Positions 21,657 through 29,587 are shown, counted from the stretch's first letter. The stretch is DNA of 37,479 nucleotides from JBAYJM01 sp964350585 (GCA_964350585.1 CAYGKC010000009.1:1-37479); one strand, 5' to 3'. A program made the numbers and translations. The notes: a model not told the origin generated them from the sequence alone.

Positions 21657-23303
21657 ATGTTAATAGAAAACCACGGGGGGAGGAAAAAGTATATTTTTGT
21701 TATAGGGGGAGTTATGTCGGGTGTGGGTAAGGGAATAGCTGCTGCTTCTATCGGTAAGATATTGCAAGGAAGGGGATTTAAAGTAACAGCAATCAAAATC
21801 GATCCTTATCTTAATGTGGATGCCGGCACAATGAATCCCGTTGAGCATGGGGAGGTTTTTGTTACTGAAGATGGAGATGAAACAGATCAGGATATTGGAA
21901 ATTATGAAAGATTCTTGGATATTAATATTCTGCGAGATAATTATATGACCACGGGCAGGGTATATCAGGCTGTAATTAATCGTGAAAGGAACTTGGAGTA
22001 TGGCGGTAAATGCGTGGAAGCGGTACCTCACGTGCCGTATGAAATCATTGGTAGAATCAAGAAAGCGGCAGATTTAGCAAGTGCTGAAATAGTAATAATT
22101 GAAATTGGCGGAACAGTAGGTGAATATCAAAATGCTCTATATTTGGAAGCGGCCAGAATGATGCATTTGGAAAGCCCTGATGATGTTTTGTTTGTGTTAG
22201 TGAGTTATTTGCCGGTGCCATCTAAAATTGGAGAGATGAAAACAAAGCCTACTCAAAATGCTTCCAGGGAGCTTAACGCTGCTGGAATTCAACCGGATTT
22301 TATATTGGGAAGATCAAGTCATCCGCTTGATGAGCCTAGAAAGGAAAAATTAGCCTTGTTTTGCAATGTGGCAAAAGAAAATGTGATTTCAGCCCCAGAT
22401 GTTGAAAGTATTTATGATGTGCCTATAAACTTCGAAAAAGAAGGCTTATCAGAAAAAATTCTAAAACTTTTAAAGCTGGAGCCAAAGTTGCAAGATTTGC
22501 AGGAATGGAGAGATTTAGGTGAAAAAATTAGAAGTTGCCAGCAAGAAATTAAAATAGGCATTGTGGGAAAATATTTTGAGAGTGGTGATTTTATTTTGCC
22601 AGACGCCTATATATCAGTTATTGAAAGTTTAAAATTTGCAAGTTGGCACTCAAACAGGAAGCCGATTATCGAATGGATTAACAGTGATGATTATGAAAAG
22701 GATGTATATAAAGTCAGTGAATTAAAACAATATGATTGCTTGGTTGTTCCCGGAGGTTTTGGCAGCAGGGGGATTGAAGGAAAAATTTCAGCGATAAAAT
22801 TTGCCAGAGAAGAAAAAATTCCTTATTTAGGATTATGTTATGGAATGCAGTTAGCAACCATAGAATTTGCCAGAAACGTTTTAGGCTTTAAAGACGCCAA
22901 TACTACTGAAATAAATCCAAGTACCACTAATCCTATAATTCATATTATGCCTGAACAGGCGGAGAAGTTAGCTCATAAAAATTATGGCAATACAATGCGT
23001 CTGGGATCATATCCTTGCATACTTAAAGAAGGTTCACTTGCTTATGATCTTTATGAGAATTTAGGAATTTCTGAAAGACACAGACATAGGTATGAATTTA
23101 ATAACGATTATCGAGATTCATTTGAGAAAGCTGGCTTAAAAATTAGTGGGACATCTCCAGATAATGATTTGGTAGAAATTGTCGAATTATCTCGTGAACA
23201 GCATCCGTTTTTTATGGGCGTGCAATTTCATCCCGAATTAAAGTCACGACCTCTCAAACCGCATCCTTTATTTCTGGGTTTAATTAGGGCCTCAATAAAA
23301 TAG
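21657..23303 (+). CDS. pyrG: CTP synthase
   Basis: A 548-residue amidoligase that makes CTP from UTP, ATP and glutamine. The synthetase domain (about 1-275) starts with KYIFVIGGVMSGVGKG (P-loop) and has IKIDPYLNVDAGTMNP and EVFVTEDGDETDQDIGNYERF. The glutaminase domain (about 300-548) has the oxyanion VVPGGFGSRGIEGK, nucleophile C394 in GLCYGMQ and the H-x-E pair in VQFHPELKSRP. I chose ATG 21657 because GGAAGGTGA (21643-21651) lies just upstream at proper spacing; an in-frame GTG at 21648 overlaps that site and is unlikely. A leader hairpin (GCTAAT with ATTAGC, about 21614-21639) precedes it. Confidence 0.97.
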   Translation: MLIENHGGRKKYIFVIGGVMSGVGKGIAAASIGKILQGRGFKVTAIKIDPYLNVDAGTMNPVEHGEVFVTEDGDETDQDIGNYERFLDINILRDNYMTTGRVYQAVINRERNLEYGGKCVEAVPHVPYEIIGRIKKAADLASAEIVIIEIGGTVGEYQNALYLEAARMMHLESPDDVLFVLVSYLPVPSKIGEMKTKPTQNASRELNAAGIQPDFILGRSSHPLDEPRKEKLALFCNVAKENVISAPDVESIYDVPINFEKEGLSEKILKLLKLEPKLQDLQEWRDLGEKIRSCQQEIKIGIVGKYFESGDFILPDAYISVIESLKFASWHSNRKPIIEWINSDDYEKDVYKVSELKQYDCLVVPGGFGSRGIEGKISAIKFAREEKIPYLGLCYGMQLATIEFARNVLGFKDANTTEINPSTTNPIIHIMPEQAEKLAHKNYGNTMRLGSYPCILKEGSLAYDLYENLGISERHRHRYEFNNDYRDSFEKAGLKISGTSPDNDLVEIVELSREQHPFFMGVQFHPELKSRPLKPHPLFLGLIRASIK

Positions 23304-23312
23304 CAGTTTATT

Positions 23313-23344
23313 AATACGCCTACTTATGTAGGCGTATTTTTTTT
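23313..23344 (+). terminator. Intrinsic terminator after pyrG
   Basis: AATACGCCTAC pairs with GTAGGCGTATT over a 4-base loop and is followed by a long T-run, 9 bp after the stop. Confidence 0.92.
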
Positions 23345-23350
23345 GTAAAT

Positions 23351-23374
23351 AAAAAACACTCCCTTTCGGGAGCG
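23351..23374 (-). terminator. Intrinsic terminator of rpmA
   Basis: Read on the minus strand, CTCCC pairs with GGGAG around a short loop and is followed by GTGTTTTTT. It lies just past the rpmA stop at 23388. Confidence 0.75.
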
Positions 23375-23387
23375 CTTAAGTAAAAGA

Positions 23388-23660
23388 TTATTTTACATTT
23401 ACAATTTGAGCAAATTCTAGTTTACCGGTAAACTTTTTAACTTTTTTCTTATTAAAGCTTACAATACCGTTTGCTGTGGCAAAAATACTATCGTCTTTTC
23501 CTACTTTAGTGTTTAGGCCTGATCGATAACGAGTTCCTCTTTGGCGTACAATAATATCTCCAGGTTTCGCTATTTGGCCGCCATAAAGCTTGATACCAAG
23601 TCTTTGAGCATTGGAATCTCGTCCCAGTCTAGTACTGCCGCCCGCTTTTTTATGAGCCAT
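23388..23660 (-). CDS. rpmA: 50S ribosomal protein L27
   Basis: A 90-residue protein with the strongly conserved L27 sequence: MAHKKAGGSTRLGRDSNAQR, then KLYGGQIAKPGDIIVRQRGTRY and GKDDSIFATANGIVSF. The N-terminus reaches into the peptidyl transferase centre. There is no cleavable N-terminal extension of the Firmicutes type. Its usual partners rplU and obg are not adjacent; it stands alone with its own promoter and terminator. Confidence 0.98.
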   Translation of the reverse strand: MAHKKAGGSTRLGRDSNAQRLGIKLYGGQIAKPGDIIVRQRGTRYRSGLNTKVGKDDSIFATANGIVSFNKKKVKKFTGKLEFAQIVNVK

Positions 23661-23690
23661 ATTCTTCTATTAATTAAATATAATATAAAT

Positions 23691-23719
23691 ATTTTAACTC
23701 ATTTTGTAACAAATGTCAA
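23691..23719 (-). promoter_or_regulatory. rpmA promoter
   Basis: On the minus strand, TTGACA (23714-23719), 17 bp spacer, TAAAAT (23691-23696). The leader is about 23 nt. Confidence 0.75.
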
Positions 23720-23744
23720 TATATGGTCGTTTATGCTTTTATGT

Positions 23745-23750
23745 TATAAT
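23745..23750 (+). promoter_or_regulatory. Candidate -10 box of the lipoprotein gene
   Basis: TATAAT ends 9 bp before the ATG at 23760, giving a leader of only about 3 nt. No clear -35 is visible. Confidence 0.4.
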
Positions 23751-23759
23751 AATTACAAT

Positions 23760-24296
23760 ATGTTTAAAAAAATTGTAATAATTACCGCTTTAAGTATTGG
23801 ATTTATGCCAATTTTGGGTTGTGGTAATTCTTCTAAGCAGGTTTTAGATCAAAATGACAAAAATATAAAAGAAATAGTAAAATACTATCCTGAGTCATTT
23901 TCTTCCCAGCGGGAGGTTACAGAAGATCAAAATGGACAGTATCCAAAGAATTTTGATATTCTTGATTATTTAAGCGATAAATATGATCCTGGAACCTGTT
24001 TTGGCATACCGGAGCCAGTGACCGAACATGAGTTGAAATCAGTACTGCAAGAAGAAGACAAATTAGCACTTTATTTTAAGAACAAATATAAATTAGATTC
24101 TGATATTGACATTTTTTTAAAAATAAAAAAACTTTCTGTTATAATATTAACTCCATCTTCAGGGGGGAAATTTAATTATGAAATAAAGGATGGTCAATGC
24201 TGTAGTACAAAAATTATAAAAGGCGAAATACTTAATTTGGGAGGAAAGATATTTGAAGAGTTTAAATCCGAAAAGATAATTGAAAACCCTTGTTAA
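23760..24296 (+). CDS. Putative lipoprotein of unknown function
   Basis: A 178-residue protein starting with a lipoprotein signal: basic MFKK, hydrophobic core and the lipobox ILGC with the lipidated C21. The mature part is acidic and hydrophilic, with two paired cysteines in KDGQCCST and one near the end (NPC). No known domain. I chose ATG 23760 because it places the lipobox correctly; the frame is open further upstream (to 23541), but that part runs antisense to rpmA and its promoter. It lies immediately before a second lipoprotein gene and ends 5 bp before its ATG. Confidence 0.75.
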   Translation: MFKKIVIITALSIGFMPILGCGNSSKQVLDQNDKNIKEIVKYYPESFSSQREVTEDQNGQYPKNFDILDYLSDKYDPGTCFGIPEPVTEHELKSVLQEEDKLALYFKNKYKLDSDIDIFLKIKKLSVIILTPSSGGKFNYEIKDGQCCSTKIIKGEILNLGGKIFEEFKSEKIIENPC

Positions 24297-24301
24297 AAAC
24301 T

Positions 24302-25102
24302 ATGATAAACAAAAAAAATTTATTAGGTGCAGTTATTTTAATGCTAAGTCTTTTTCTTTCATCTTGCCAAAAAACTGATATTGTAGAAGTAAATAATGAA
24401 CCTCCTCTTGCTATTGATTATGAAGAAAATTCGCCTGTTAAAGAATTGCCGGATCCTTCTTTAAAAAATGGTGTCGAAACCACTACCGATAAAATAGAAG
24501 TAGTCATACCTTCGAAATATGAGTTAAAGGTTTTGTTCTCACAGCAGGCGCCGTTTGCAAATTGGGATGAGCTTCATCAAGAAGCATGTGAAGAGGCCTC
24601 AATAATAATGGCAGTAAAATATTTTAATAATGAGCCACTTGATGAAACGATTATGGAACAAGAAATTCAGAAGCTTGTTAAGTGGCAGGAAGAAAATGGT
24701 TATCAAATTGATTTGACAGCAAAGGAGACTGTCCAAGTTTTAAAAAATTATTTTAATATAGAAGCTGAAATTTCTTTTGAAGTGACTTCCGATAAAATCA
24801 AATATGAAATTGTTAAAGGAAATTTAGTAATTGTTCCTGCTGCAGGAAGAAAGTTAGGCAATCCTAATTTTAAACAGCCTGGGCCTATTTATCACATGTT
24901 ACTTATAAAGGGATTTAATGGTTCGGAATTTATAACAAATGATCCCGGAACCAGAAAGGGAAACGGTTATAAGTATAAATATGAAAAGCTTATTGGCGCA
25001 ATTCATGATTGGAATCATGAATTGGCGTCAGAAGGAATGACAGATGAAGAAATAGAAGAAGGCCAAAAAGTCATTATTATAGTAAAAGGAAGTGTCTCTT
25101 GA
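24302..25102 (+). CDS. Lipoprotein with C39-like papain-fold peptidase domain
   Basis: A 266-residue lipoprotein: signal with lipobox LSSC (C22), a Pro/Glu/Asn-rich linker to about residue 75, then a C39-like (peptidase_C39_2) cysteine peptidase domain. The candidate catalytic residues are C96 in HQEACEEASIIMA, H198 in GPIYHMLLIKGF and a following Asp in FITNDPGT. Close relatives cleave peptides or cell-wall material; the substrate is unknown. I chose ATG 24302 rather than the TTG at 24290, which overlaps the previous stop. It ends at TGA, which overlaps the -35 of the Rrf2 promoter. Confidence 0.8.
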   Translation: MINKKNLLGAVILMLSLFLSSCQKTDIVEVNNEPPLAIDYEENSPVKELPDPSLKNGVETTTDKIEVVIPSKYELKVLFSQQAPFANWDELHQEACEEASIIMAVKYFNNEPLDETIMEQEIQKLVKWQEENGYQIDLTAKETVQVLKNYFNIEAEISFEVTSDKIKYEIVKGNLVIVPAAGRKLGNPNFKQPGPIYHMLLIKGFNGSEFITNDPGTRKGNGYKYKYEKLIGAIHDWNHELASEGMTDEEIEEGQKVIIIVKGSVS

Positions 25103-25126
25103 CAGCTATTTTCTATATGCTATAGT
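25099..25126 (+). promoter_or_regulatory. Promoter of the Rrf2-Fe-S assembly operon
   Basis: TTGACA (25099-25104), 16 bp spacer, TATAGT (25121-25126). It overlaps the stop of the peptidase gene. The AGGAG ribosome site at 25148-25152 belongs to the next gene. Confidence 0.75.
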
Positions 25127-25140
25127 ATAAATACATACTA
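25123..25140 (+). promoter_or_regulatory. Candidate Rrf2 operator
   Basis: A perfect inverted repeat TAGTAT-N6-ATACTA overlaps the -10 box and start point of the promoter. The size and position fit a dimeric winged-helix repressor that regulates its own gene. Confidence 0.55.
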
Positions 25141-25157
25141 ATTTACTAGGAGTTTAT

Positions 25158-25562
25158 ATGATGTTTACCACTAAAACCGAATATGGCTTAAAAGCAATGG
25201 TTGCTCTTGCGAAAAACGGCAATAAGGCGGAGCCTATGTCTGTTGCTCAAATATCTAAACAAGAACATATTTCTCGGGCGTATCTTGAGCAATTGCTTAG
25301 CAAGTTAAAAGCTAACGATTTAGTAGTAAGTGTTAAAGGGGTTAGCGGGGGATATGCTCTGGCAAGATCTCCAAAGCAAATGAATTTATTTGAAATTGTT
25401 GAAGCGCTAGAAGGTCCTTTGGCTGTTTTTTACTGTATGGCGGGAGAAAATGTCAAGGTTGTTTGCTCAACAAAGGGATGTTTGACAAAAAAGGTTTGGG
25501 ATGAATTACAAAAAAATATCATTCACACCTTAAGGAAATTTACATTAGCGAATCTTTTATAA
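25158..25562 (+). CDS. Rrf2 family transcriptional regulator (IscR-like)
   Basis: A 134-residue winged-helix protein. The start MFTTKTEYGLKAMVAL, the recognition region ISRAYLEQLLSKLKANDLV and the wing KGVSGGYALARSP are typical of Rrf2. Three cysteines, C93, C103 and C108 (GCLTKKVWDEL), sit where IscR holds its [2Fe-2S] cluster, though with a longer first spacing (9 residues). It probably senses cluster status and regulates the genes that follow. AGGAG at 25148-25152 gives good spacing to either of two adjacent ATGs (25158, 25161). Next gene after 82 bp. Confidence 0.93.
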   Translation: MMFTTKTEYGLKAMVALAKNGNKAEPMSVAQISKQEHISRAYLEQLLSKLKANDLVVSVKGVSGGYALARSPKQMNLFEIVEALEGPLAVFYCMAGENVKVVCSTKGCLTKKVWDELQKNIIHTLRKFTLANLL

Positions 25563-25644
25563 AATCAAAAGCAAAAAAATTAAACAGCTTAGGTATTTAA
25601 AGTGACAGTTATTAATCCAATTTAAAATTAGAAAATTAACACAT

Positions 25645-26031
25645 ATGTATAATGAAAAAGTATTAAACCATTTCCAATCGCCTCATAATCAAGGCGCTAT
25701 TGCTGATGCTGATGGAATAGGACAGGTGGGAAATCCAATCTGCGGAGATATAATGAAAATATATATTAAAGTTGGAACAAATAAAAAAGGAGAAGAAATT
25801 ATTAATGATATTAGATTTGAAACTTTAGGTTGCGGAGCTGCAATAGCTACTTCTTCAATGCTAACTGATATGGCAAAAGGAAAAACACTTGATGAAGCTT
25901 TGAAAATTGGAAAACTTGATATCGCCAATGAATTGGGAGGATTGCCACAAGCCAAATTGCACTGTTCGGTTCTTGCCCATGAAGGCTTGCATGAAGCTAT
26001 AAATAATTATAGAGTTAATAAAAATAAATAA
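25645..26031 (+). CDS. IscU/NifU-type iron-sulfur scaffold protein
   Basis: A 128-residue scaffold protein on which [2Fe-2S] and [4Fe-4S] clusters are built. The three cluster cysteines are present: C33 in GNPICGD with D35, C63 in TLGCGAAIATSS and C107 in KLHCSVLA, preceded by H106. The spacing is that of IscU. It is slightly short at the C-terminus. It takes sulfur from a cysteine desulfurase, probably the one encoded at 28050. Six bp separate it from the Nfu-like gene. Confidence 0.95.
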   Translation: MYNEKVLNHFQSPHNQGAIADADGIGQVGNPICGDIMKIYIKVGTNKKGEEIINDIRFETLGCGAAIATSSMLTDMAKGKTLDEALKIGKLDIANELGGLPQAKLHCSVLAHEGLHEAINNYRVNKNK

Positions 26032-26036
26032 ATTTT

Positions 26037-26273
26037 ATGCATAATGTTATTGAAGAAAAAATAAAGGTTGCCTTAGACGAGGTGCGGCCGCATTTACAAA
26101 TGGACGGTGGAGATGTCGAATTTGTTTCTTTTAACGAAGCAGATGGCGTTCTAAAAGTTTCACTAAAAGGCGCTTGCCACGGTTGTCCGATGGCGGTTAT
26201 GACTCTTCAAGAAGGTATTGGTAAGGCAGTAATGGAAAAAGTTCCGGAAGTTAAAAGCGTGCAAGGCGTTTAA
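26037..26273 (+). CDS. Nfu-type protein (NifU C-terminal domain)
   Basis: A 78-residue single-domain protein: VRPHLQMDGGDVEFV, then the cluster motif C47-H-G-C50-PMAV and a final EGIGKAVMEKVPEVKSV. A dimer binds one [4Fe-4S] cluster between two CxxC motifs and hands it to targets. It lacks the A-type domain of NfuA, so it is the minimal form. It lies in the middle of the operon, 18 bp before rfbB. Confidence 0.95.
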   Translation: MHNVIEEKIKVALDEVRPHLQMDGGDVEFVSFNEADGVLKVSLKGACHGCPMAVMTLQEGIGKAVMEKVPEVKSVQGV

Positions 26274-26290
26274 TAGAAAAATAAAATACT

Positions 26291-27301
26291 ATGAAAATAT
26301 TGGTGACCGGAGGGGCGGGTTTTATCGGTTCAAATTTTATTAGGTACTGGCTTGAAAATCATCCAAGTGATCAAATTGTTAATTTTGATGCTCTTACCTA
26401 CGCTGGAAATTTGGAGAACCTGAGAATAGTAGAAAATAATTCAAATTATAAATTTATAAAAGGGGATATTTGCGATAGTCATTTAGTGAACGAAGTTATG
26501 AAAGGAATTGATCAAATTGTCCACTTTGCTGCGGAATCGCACGTCGATAGGTCTATAATTGATTCGACTCCGTTTATAAAAACAAATGTTTTGGGCACTC
26601 AAGTGCTTCTTGATGCCGCGATTAAAAATGGAAATATAAAATTTCATCATGTGTCTACTGATGAAGTTTTTGGAGCATTGAATTTGGAAGGCAGTGATAA
26701 GTTTACAGAAGTAACTCCATATAATCCCCATAGCCCTTATGCAGCCTCAAAAGCCTCTTCTGATCACTTAGTGAGGGCTTTTGGTGATACTTTTGGCTTG
26801 CCATATACCATTTCCAACTGTTCTAATAACTTTGGACCCTATCAGTTTCCTGAAAAGTTTTTGCCACTTATGATTTCAAACATTTTAGCAGATAAAAAAA
26901 TTCCAGTTTATGGTGATGGAAAGTATGTTCGAGATTGGTTATATGTAGATGATCATTGCAGAGCAATTGATTTGATAATTAATAGTGAAAAATACGGCCA
27001 GACATTTTGCATAGGCGGAATGACTGAAAATTTAAACAATTTGCAATTAGTTCAAAAAGTTTTGTCGGTAATGGGAAAGGACCAAGATATGATTGATTTT
27101 ATAAAGGATAGGCCCGGCCATGACAGGAGGTATTCAGTTGATTTTACTAAGGCAAAAAATGAACTGGGCTATGAACCGAAATATTCTTTCGATCAGTATT
27201 TGAAAATGACTATAGACTGGTATGTTGCCAACATAGATTGGACTGATAGGGTAAAAAGGGGAGATTATCAGGATTATTACAAAAAACAATATAAATCATA
27301 A
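26291..27301 (+). CDS. rfbB: dTDP-glucose 4,6-dehydratase
   Basis: A 336-residue extended short-chain dehydrogenase. The NAD motif TGGAGFIG is at 6-13, the HFAAESHVDRSI block and the STDEVFG motif (catalytic Thr-Asp-Glu) follow, and the catalytic Y150-x3-K154 lies in YAASKASSDH. It converts dTDP-glucose to the 4-keto-6-deoxy form, the precursor of rhamnose and other deoxysugars. It sits 5 bp before rfbA. Genes for the later rhamnose steps (rfbC, rfbD) are not in the window, so the final sugar is unknown. Confidence 0.95.
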   Translation: MKILVTGGAGFIGSNFIRYWLENHPSDQIVNFDALTYAGNLENLRIVENNSNYKFIKGDICDSHLVNEVMKGIDQIVHFAAESHVDRSIIDSTPFIKTNVLGTQVLLDAAIKNGNIKFHHVSTDEVFGALNLEGSDKFTEVTPYNPHSPYAASKASSDHLVRAFGDTFGLPYTISNCSNNFGPYQFPEKFLPLMISNILADKKIPVYGDGKYVRDWLYVDDHCRAIDLIINSEKYGQTFCIGGMTENLNNLQLVQKVLSVMGKDQDMIDFIKDRPGHDRRYSVDFTKAKNELGYEPKYSFDQYLKMTIDWYVANIDWTDRVKRGDYQDYYKKQYKS

Positions 27302-27306
27302 AATTT

Positions 27307-28047
27307 ATGAAAGGAATAATTTTAGCGGGAGGAAACGGCACTAGGCTTATGCCCTGTACAAAAGTAACGAATAAGCATCTTCTGCCCGTATATGATAAGC
27401 CGATGGTTCTTTATCCTTTAGAAACATTGATGGCGGCAGGAATTAAAGATATTATGATAGTATCTGGAACGGGTCATGCCGGACATTTTTTGGAACTGTT
27501 GGGTTCTGGAAAAGATTACGGTATAAGAATTTCTTATGCTGTGCAAGAAAAAGCGGGAGGAATTGCTGAAGCTCTTGGTTTGTGTGAAGATTTTTCAGAT
27601 AAGGATAAGGTGGCTGTAATTCTGGGAGATAACATTTTTAGCGATTATGCTTCAATTGCAAAATCCGTTAAAGATTATTCTCTTCAGCATAGAGGGGCAA
27701 AAATACTTCTTAAAGAAGTGCCTGACCCTAAAAGATTTGGCGTTGCCGAGCTCAACGGTGATGCAGTAAAAAAAATAGAAGAAAAACCAGAAAATCCAAA
27801 ATCTAATTGGGCAGTTACTGGGTTTTATCTTTATGATAGCCAGGTTTGGGATATAATTAAGGTGTTAAAGCCATCTGGCAGGGGAGAGTTGGAAATTACA
27901 GACGTTAATAATTATTACATTGAAAATAGCATTATGACATATGAGAAACTCGATTCCGACTGGACTGACGCAGGCACTTTTGATTCACTTTTAAGAGCTT
28001 CAAATTTGATTGCAAATAAAATAAAAAAAACGCAATTTGATTTATAA
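27307..28047 (+). CDS. rfbA: Glucose-1-phosphate thymidylyltransferase (short type)
   Basis: A 246-residue nucleotidyltransferase: ILAGGNGTRLMPCTKVTNKHLLPVYDKPM with the signature G-rich loop and Lys, then ILGDNIFSDY (metal-binding Asp), VEEKP-type KIEEKPENPKSNWAVTGFYLYD and SDWTDAGTFDSL. It makes dTDP-glucose for rfbB. Classical RmlA is about 290 residues; this form lacks the C-terminal extension. It lies 2 bp before the cysteine desulfurase gene. Confidence 0.92.
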   Translation: MKGIILAGGNGTRLMPCTKVTNKHLLPVYDKPMVLYPLETLMAAGIKDIMIVSGTGHAGHFLELLGSGKDYGIRISYAVQEKAGGIAEALGLCEDFSDKDKVAVILGDNIFSDYASIAKSVKDYSLQHRGAKILLKEVPDPKRFGVAELNGDAVKKIEEKPENPKSNWAVTGFYLYDSQVWDIIKVLKPSGRGELEITDVNNYYIENSIMTYEKLDSDWTDAGTFDSLLRASNLIANKIKKTQFDL

Positions 28048-28049
28048 TT

Positions 28050-29237
28050 ATGAGAATATATTTTGACAATGCAGCAACAACTCCGATGGATCACAGGGTT
28101 TACTTAGCTATGGAACCTTATCTAAAAGAGAAGTTTGGCAACGCTTCGTCACTTCATTTATTTGGTCTAGAAGCAAAATCTGCAATTGATGATTCTCAAT
28201 TGACAATTTCAAATTATTTAAATTGCGAAACTGGGGAAGTTTTTTTTACCTCTGGCGCAACTGAAAGTAACAATTTAGCAATATTTGGTAACCTGGGAGG
28301 ATTAAAAAAATTAAATGTCAATTTAAAACCACATATTATAATATCAGCCATTGAACATGAGGCAGTTTTAGAACCGTTAAAAAAATTAGTTAAAGCCGGT
28401 TTTGATATTACTTTTTTAAAAGCTAATTCAAATGGGCTAATCCAAATCAGCGAGTTAGAAAAATCAATAAAAAGAAATACTGCTTTAATTTCAATAATGT
28501 ACGCGAATAATGAGATTGGCACCATACAGCCAATTGCTGAAATTGGAAAGTTACTAAGTAGATTGAATATTAAAAGAAAAAATAAAATTTATTTTCATAC
28601 AGATGCTACGCAAGCAGCTCCTTATCTTAGTATGGATGTAAAGAAGCTTGGCGTTGATATGCTTTCTTTTTCCGGCCATAAAATATATGGTCCCAAAGGA
28701 ATTGGAGTCTTATATTTAAAAAAAGGCACTCCGTATGAACCTCAGTTTTTTGGAGGGCAACAACAGAATTCGATCAGGCCCGGAACTTTTAACACTCCAG
28801 GAATTGTCGGTATTGCCAAAGCAGTAGAAATTATAAGCAATAAAAAAAATCTACAGAGTGAAAATGAAAGGTTGCTTAAATTAAGAAATTATTTATTATC
28901 CAAAATTAAGGCAAAAATACAAAGAATAAGTTTTAATGGGGATATTGATAAAAGAATTCCATCAAACCTTAGTGTGATCTTTGAAGGGGTTGAAGGAGAA
29001 AGCGCGCTTCTTATGCTTTCACAAAAAGGAATTGCTGTTTCAACCGGATCAGCTTGTTCTACAGGTTCACTCGAGCCCTCTCATGTTTTGTGCGCTATAG
29101 GCATAAAACCCGAATTAGCCCACGGAAGCATAAGATTTAGCTTTGGTCGTTTTAATAACAAAAAAGAAATAGACGTTTTAATGAAATATCTCCCTGATAT
29201 AATTTCAAAATTAAGAAAAATGTCACCATTAAAATAA
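28050..29237 (+). CDS. Cysteine desulfurase (NifS/IscS family)
   Basis: A 395-residue PLP enzyme that removes sulfur from cysteine for Fe-S clusters and tRNA thiolation. It starts with IYFDNAATTPMDHRV; the PLP lysine is K211 in SFSGHKIYGPKG, and the catalytic cysteine is C336 in STGSACSTGSLEPSH. The extended active-site loop is of the IscS type (group I) rather than SufS. It closes the operon started by the Rrf2 regulator and probably feeds the IscU-like scaffold. A terminator follows directly. Confidence 0.95.
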   Translation: MRIYFDNAATTPMDHRVYLAMEPYLKEKFGNASSLHLFGLEAKSAIDDSQLTISNYLNCETGEVFFTSGATESNNLAIFGNLGGLKKLNVNLKPHIIISAIEHEAVLEPLKKLVKAGFDITFLKANSNGLIQISELEKSIKRNTALISIMYANNEIGTIQPIAEIGKLLSRLNIKRKNKIYFHTDATQAAPYLSMDVKKLGVDMLSFSGHKIYGPKGIGVLYLKKGTPYEPQFFGGQQQNSIRPGTFNTPGIVGIAKAVEIISNKKNLQSENERLLKLRNYLLSKIKAKIQRISFNGDIDKRIPSNLSVIFEGVEGESALLMLSQKGIAVSTGSACSTGSLEPSHVLCAIGIKPELAHGSIRFSFGRFNNKKEIDVLMKYLPDIISKLRKMSPLK

Positions 29238-29258
29238 TACCCCGTTAAGGGGTATTTT
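29236..29258. terminator. Bidirectional terminator between the Fe-S and pilus operons
   Basis: AATACCCC pairs with GGGGTATT over a 5-base loop and is flanked by A and T tracts. It overlaps the last stop codon on the plus strand and lies 18 bp past the end of the pilus operon on the minus strand. Confidence 0.8.
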
Positions 29259-29276
29259 AAGTTTAACGGATCATTT

Positions 29277-29585
29277 CTACCGTATCTCAGTTGTTGTCGT
29301 ATTTTTTAGCGCAGGTTTAGTTTTTAAAACCTTATCGGTTGAAGTAATAGTTATTGTCATTTTCTTTTCCAAATTTTTAATAACAGAACGAAACTTATTA
29401 ACTTCAATTTTTTCTGAAATAACCTTTTCTTGAAGTAAACTTACTTCTCTTGCTTCAGAGAGAGTTATATAAAAATTGCTGTAGAGAAAAATTATTAATA
29501 CGGAAAGAATAGTGATAACAAAAATAAATGCAGAAAAGTTTAAATATTTGTAAAAAAATATATAGCTTTTGGGCAGTTTTTTCAT
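29277..29585 (-). CDS. Small membrane protein with coiled coil, end of the pilus operon
   Basis: A 102-residue protein: one membrane helix (about 16-37), then a charged coiled-coil stretch (about 42-72) and a Thr-rich tail. No family recognised. It follows the PilO-like gene by 2 bp, the slot where pilP is found in proteobacteria, but it has no lipobox and no PilP features. By position it may be an inner-membrane partner of the PilMNO complex. Confidence 0.6.
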   Translation of the reverse strand: MKKLPKSYIFFYKYLNFSAFIFVITILSVLIIFLYSNFYITLSEAREVSLLQEKVISEKIEVNKFRSVIKNLEKKMTITITSTDKVLKTKPALKNTTTTEIR

Positions 29586-29587
29586 AG

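Noticed and set aside
23541..23759. Upstream extension of the lipoprotein gene frame
   Set aside because: It runs antisense to rpmA and across its promoter, and would bury the lipoprotein signal peptide; ATG 23760 is the sensible start.
24290..24301. TTG start for the C39-like lipoprotein
   Set aside because: It overlaps the stop of the previous gene; ATG 24302 gives a normal lipoprotein signal.
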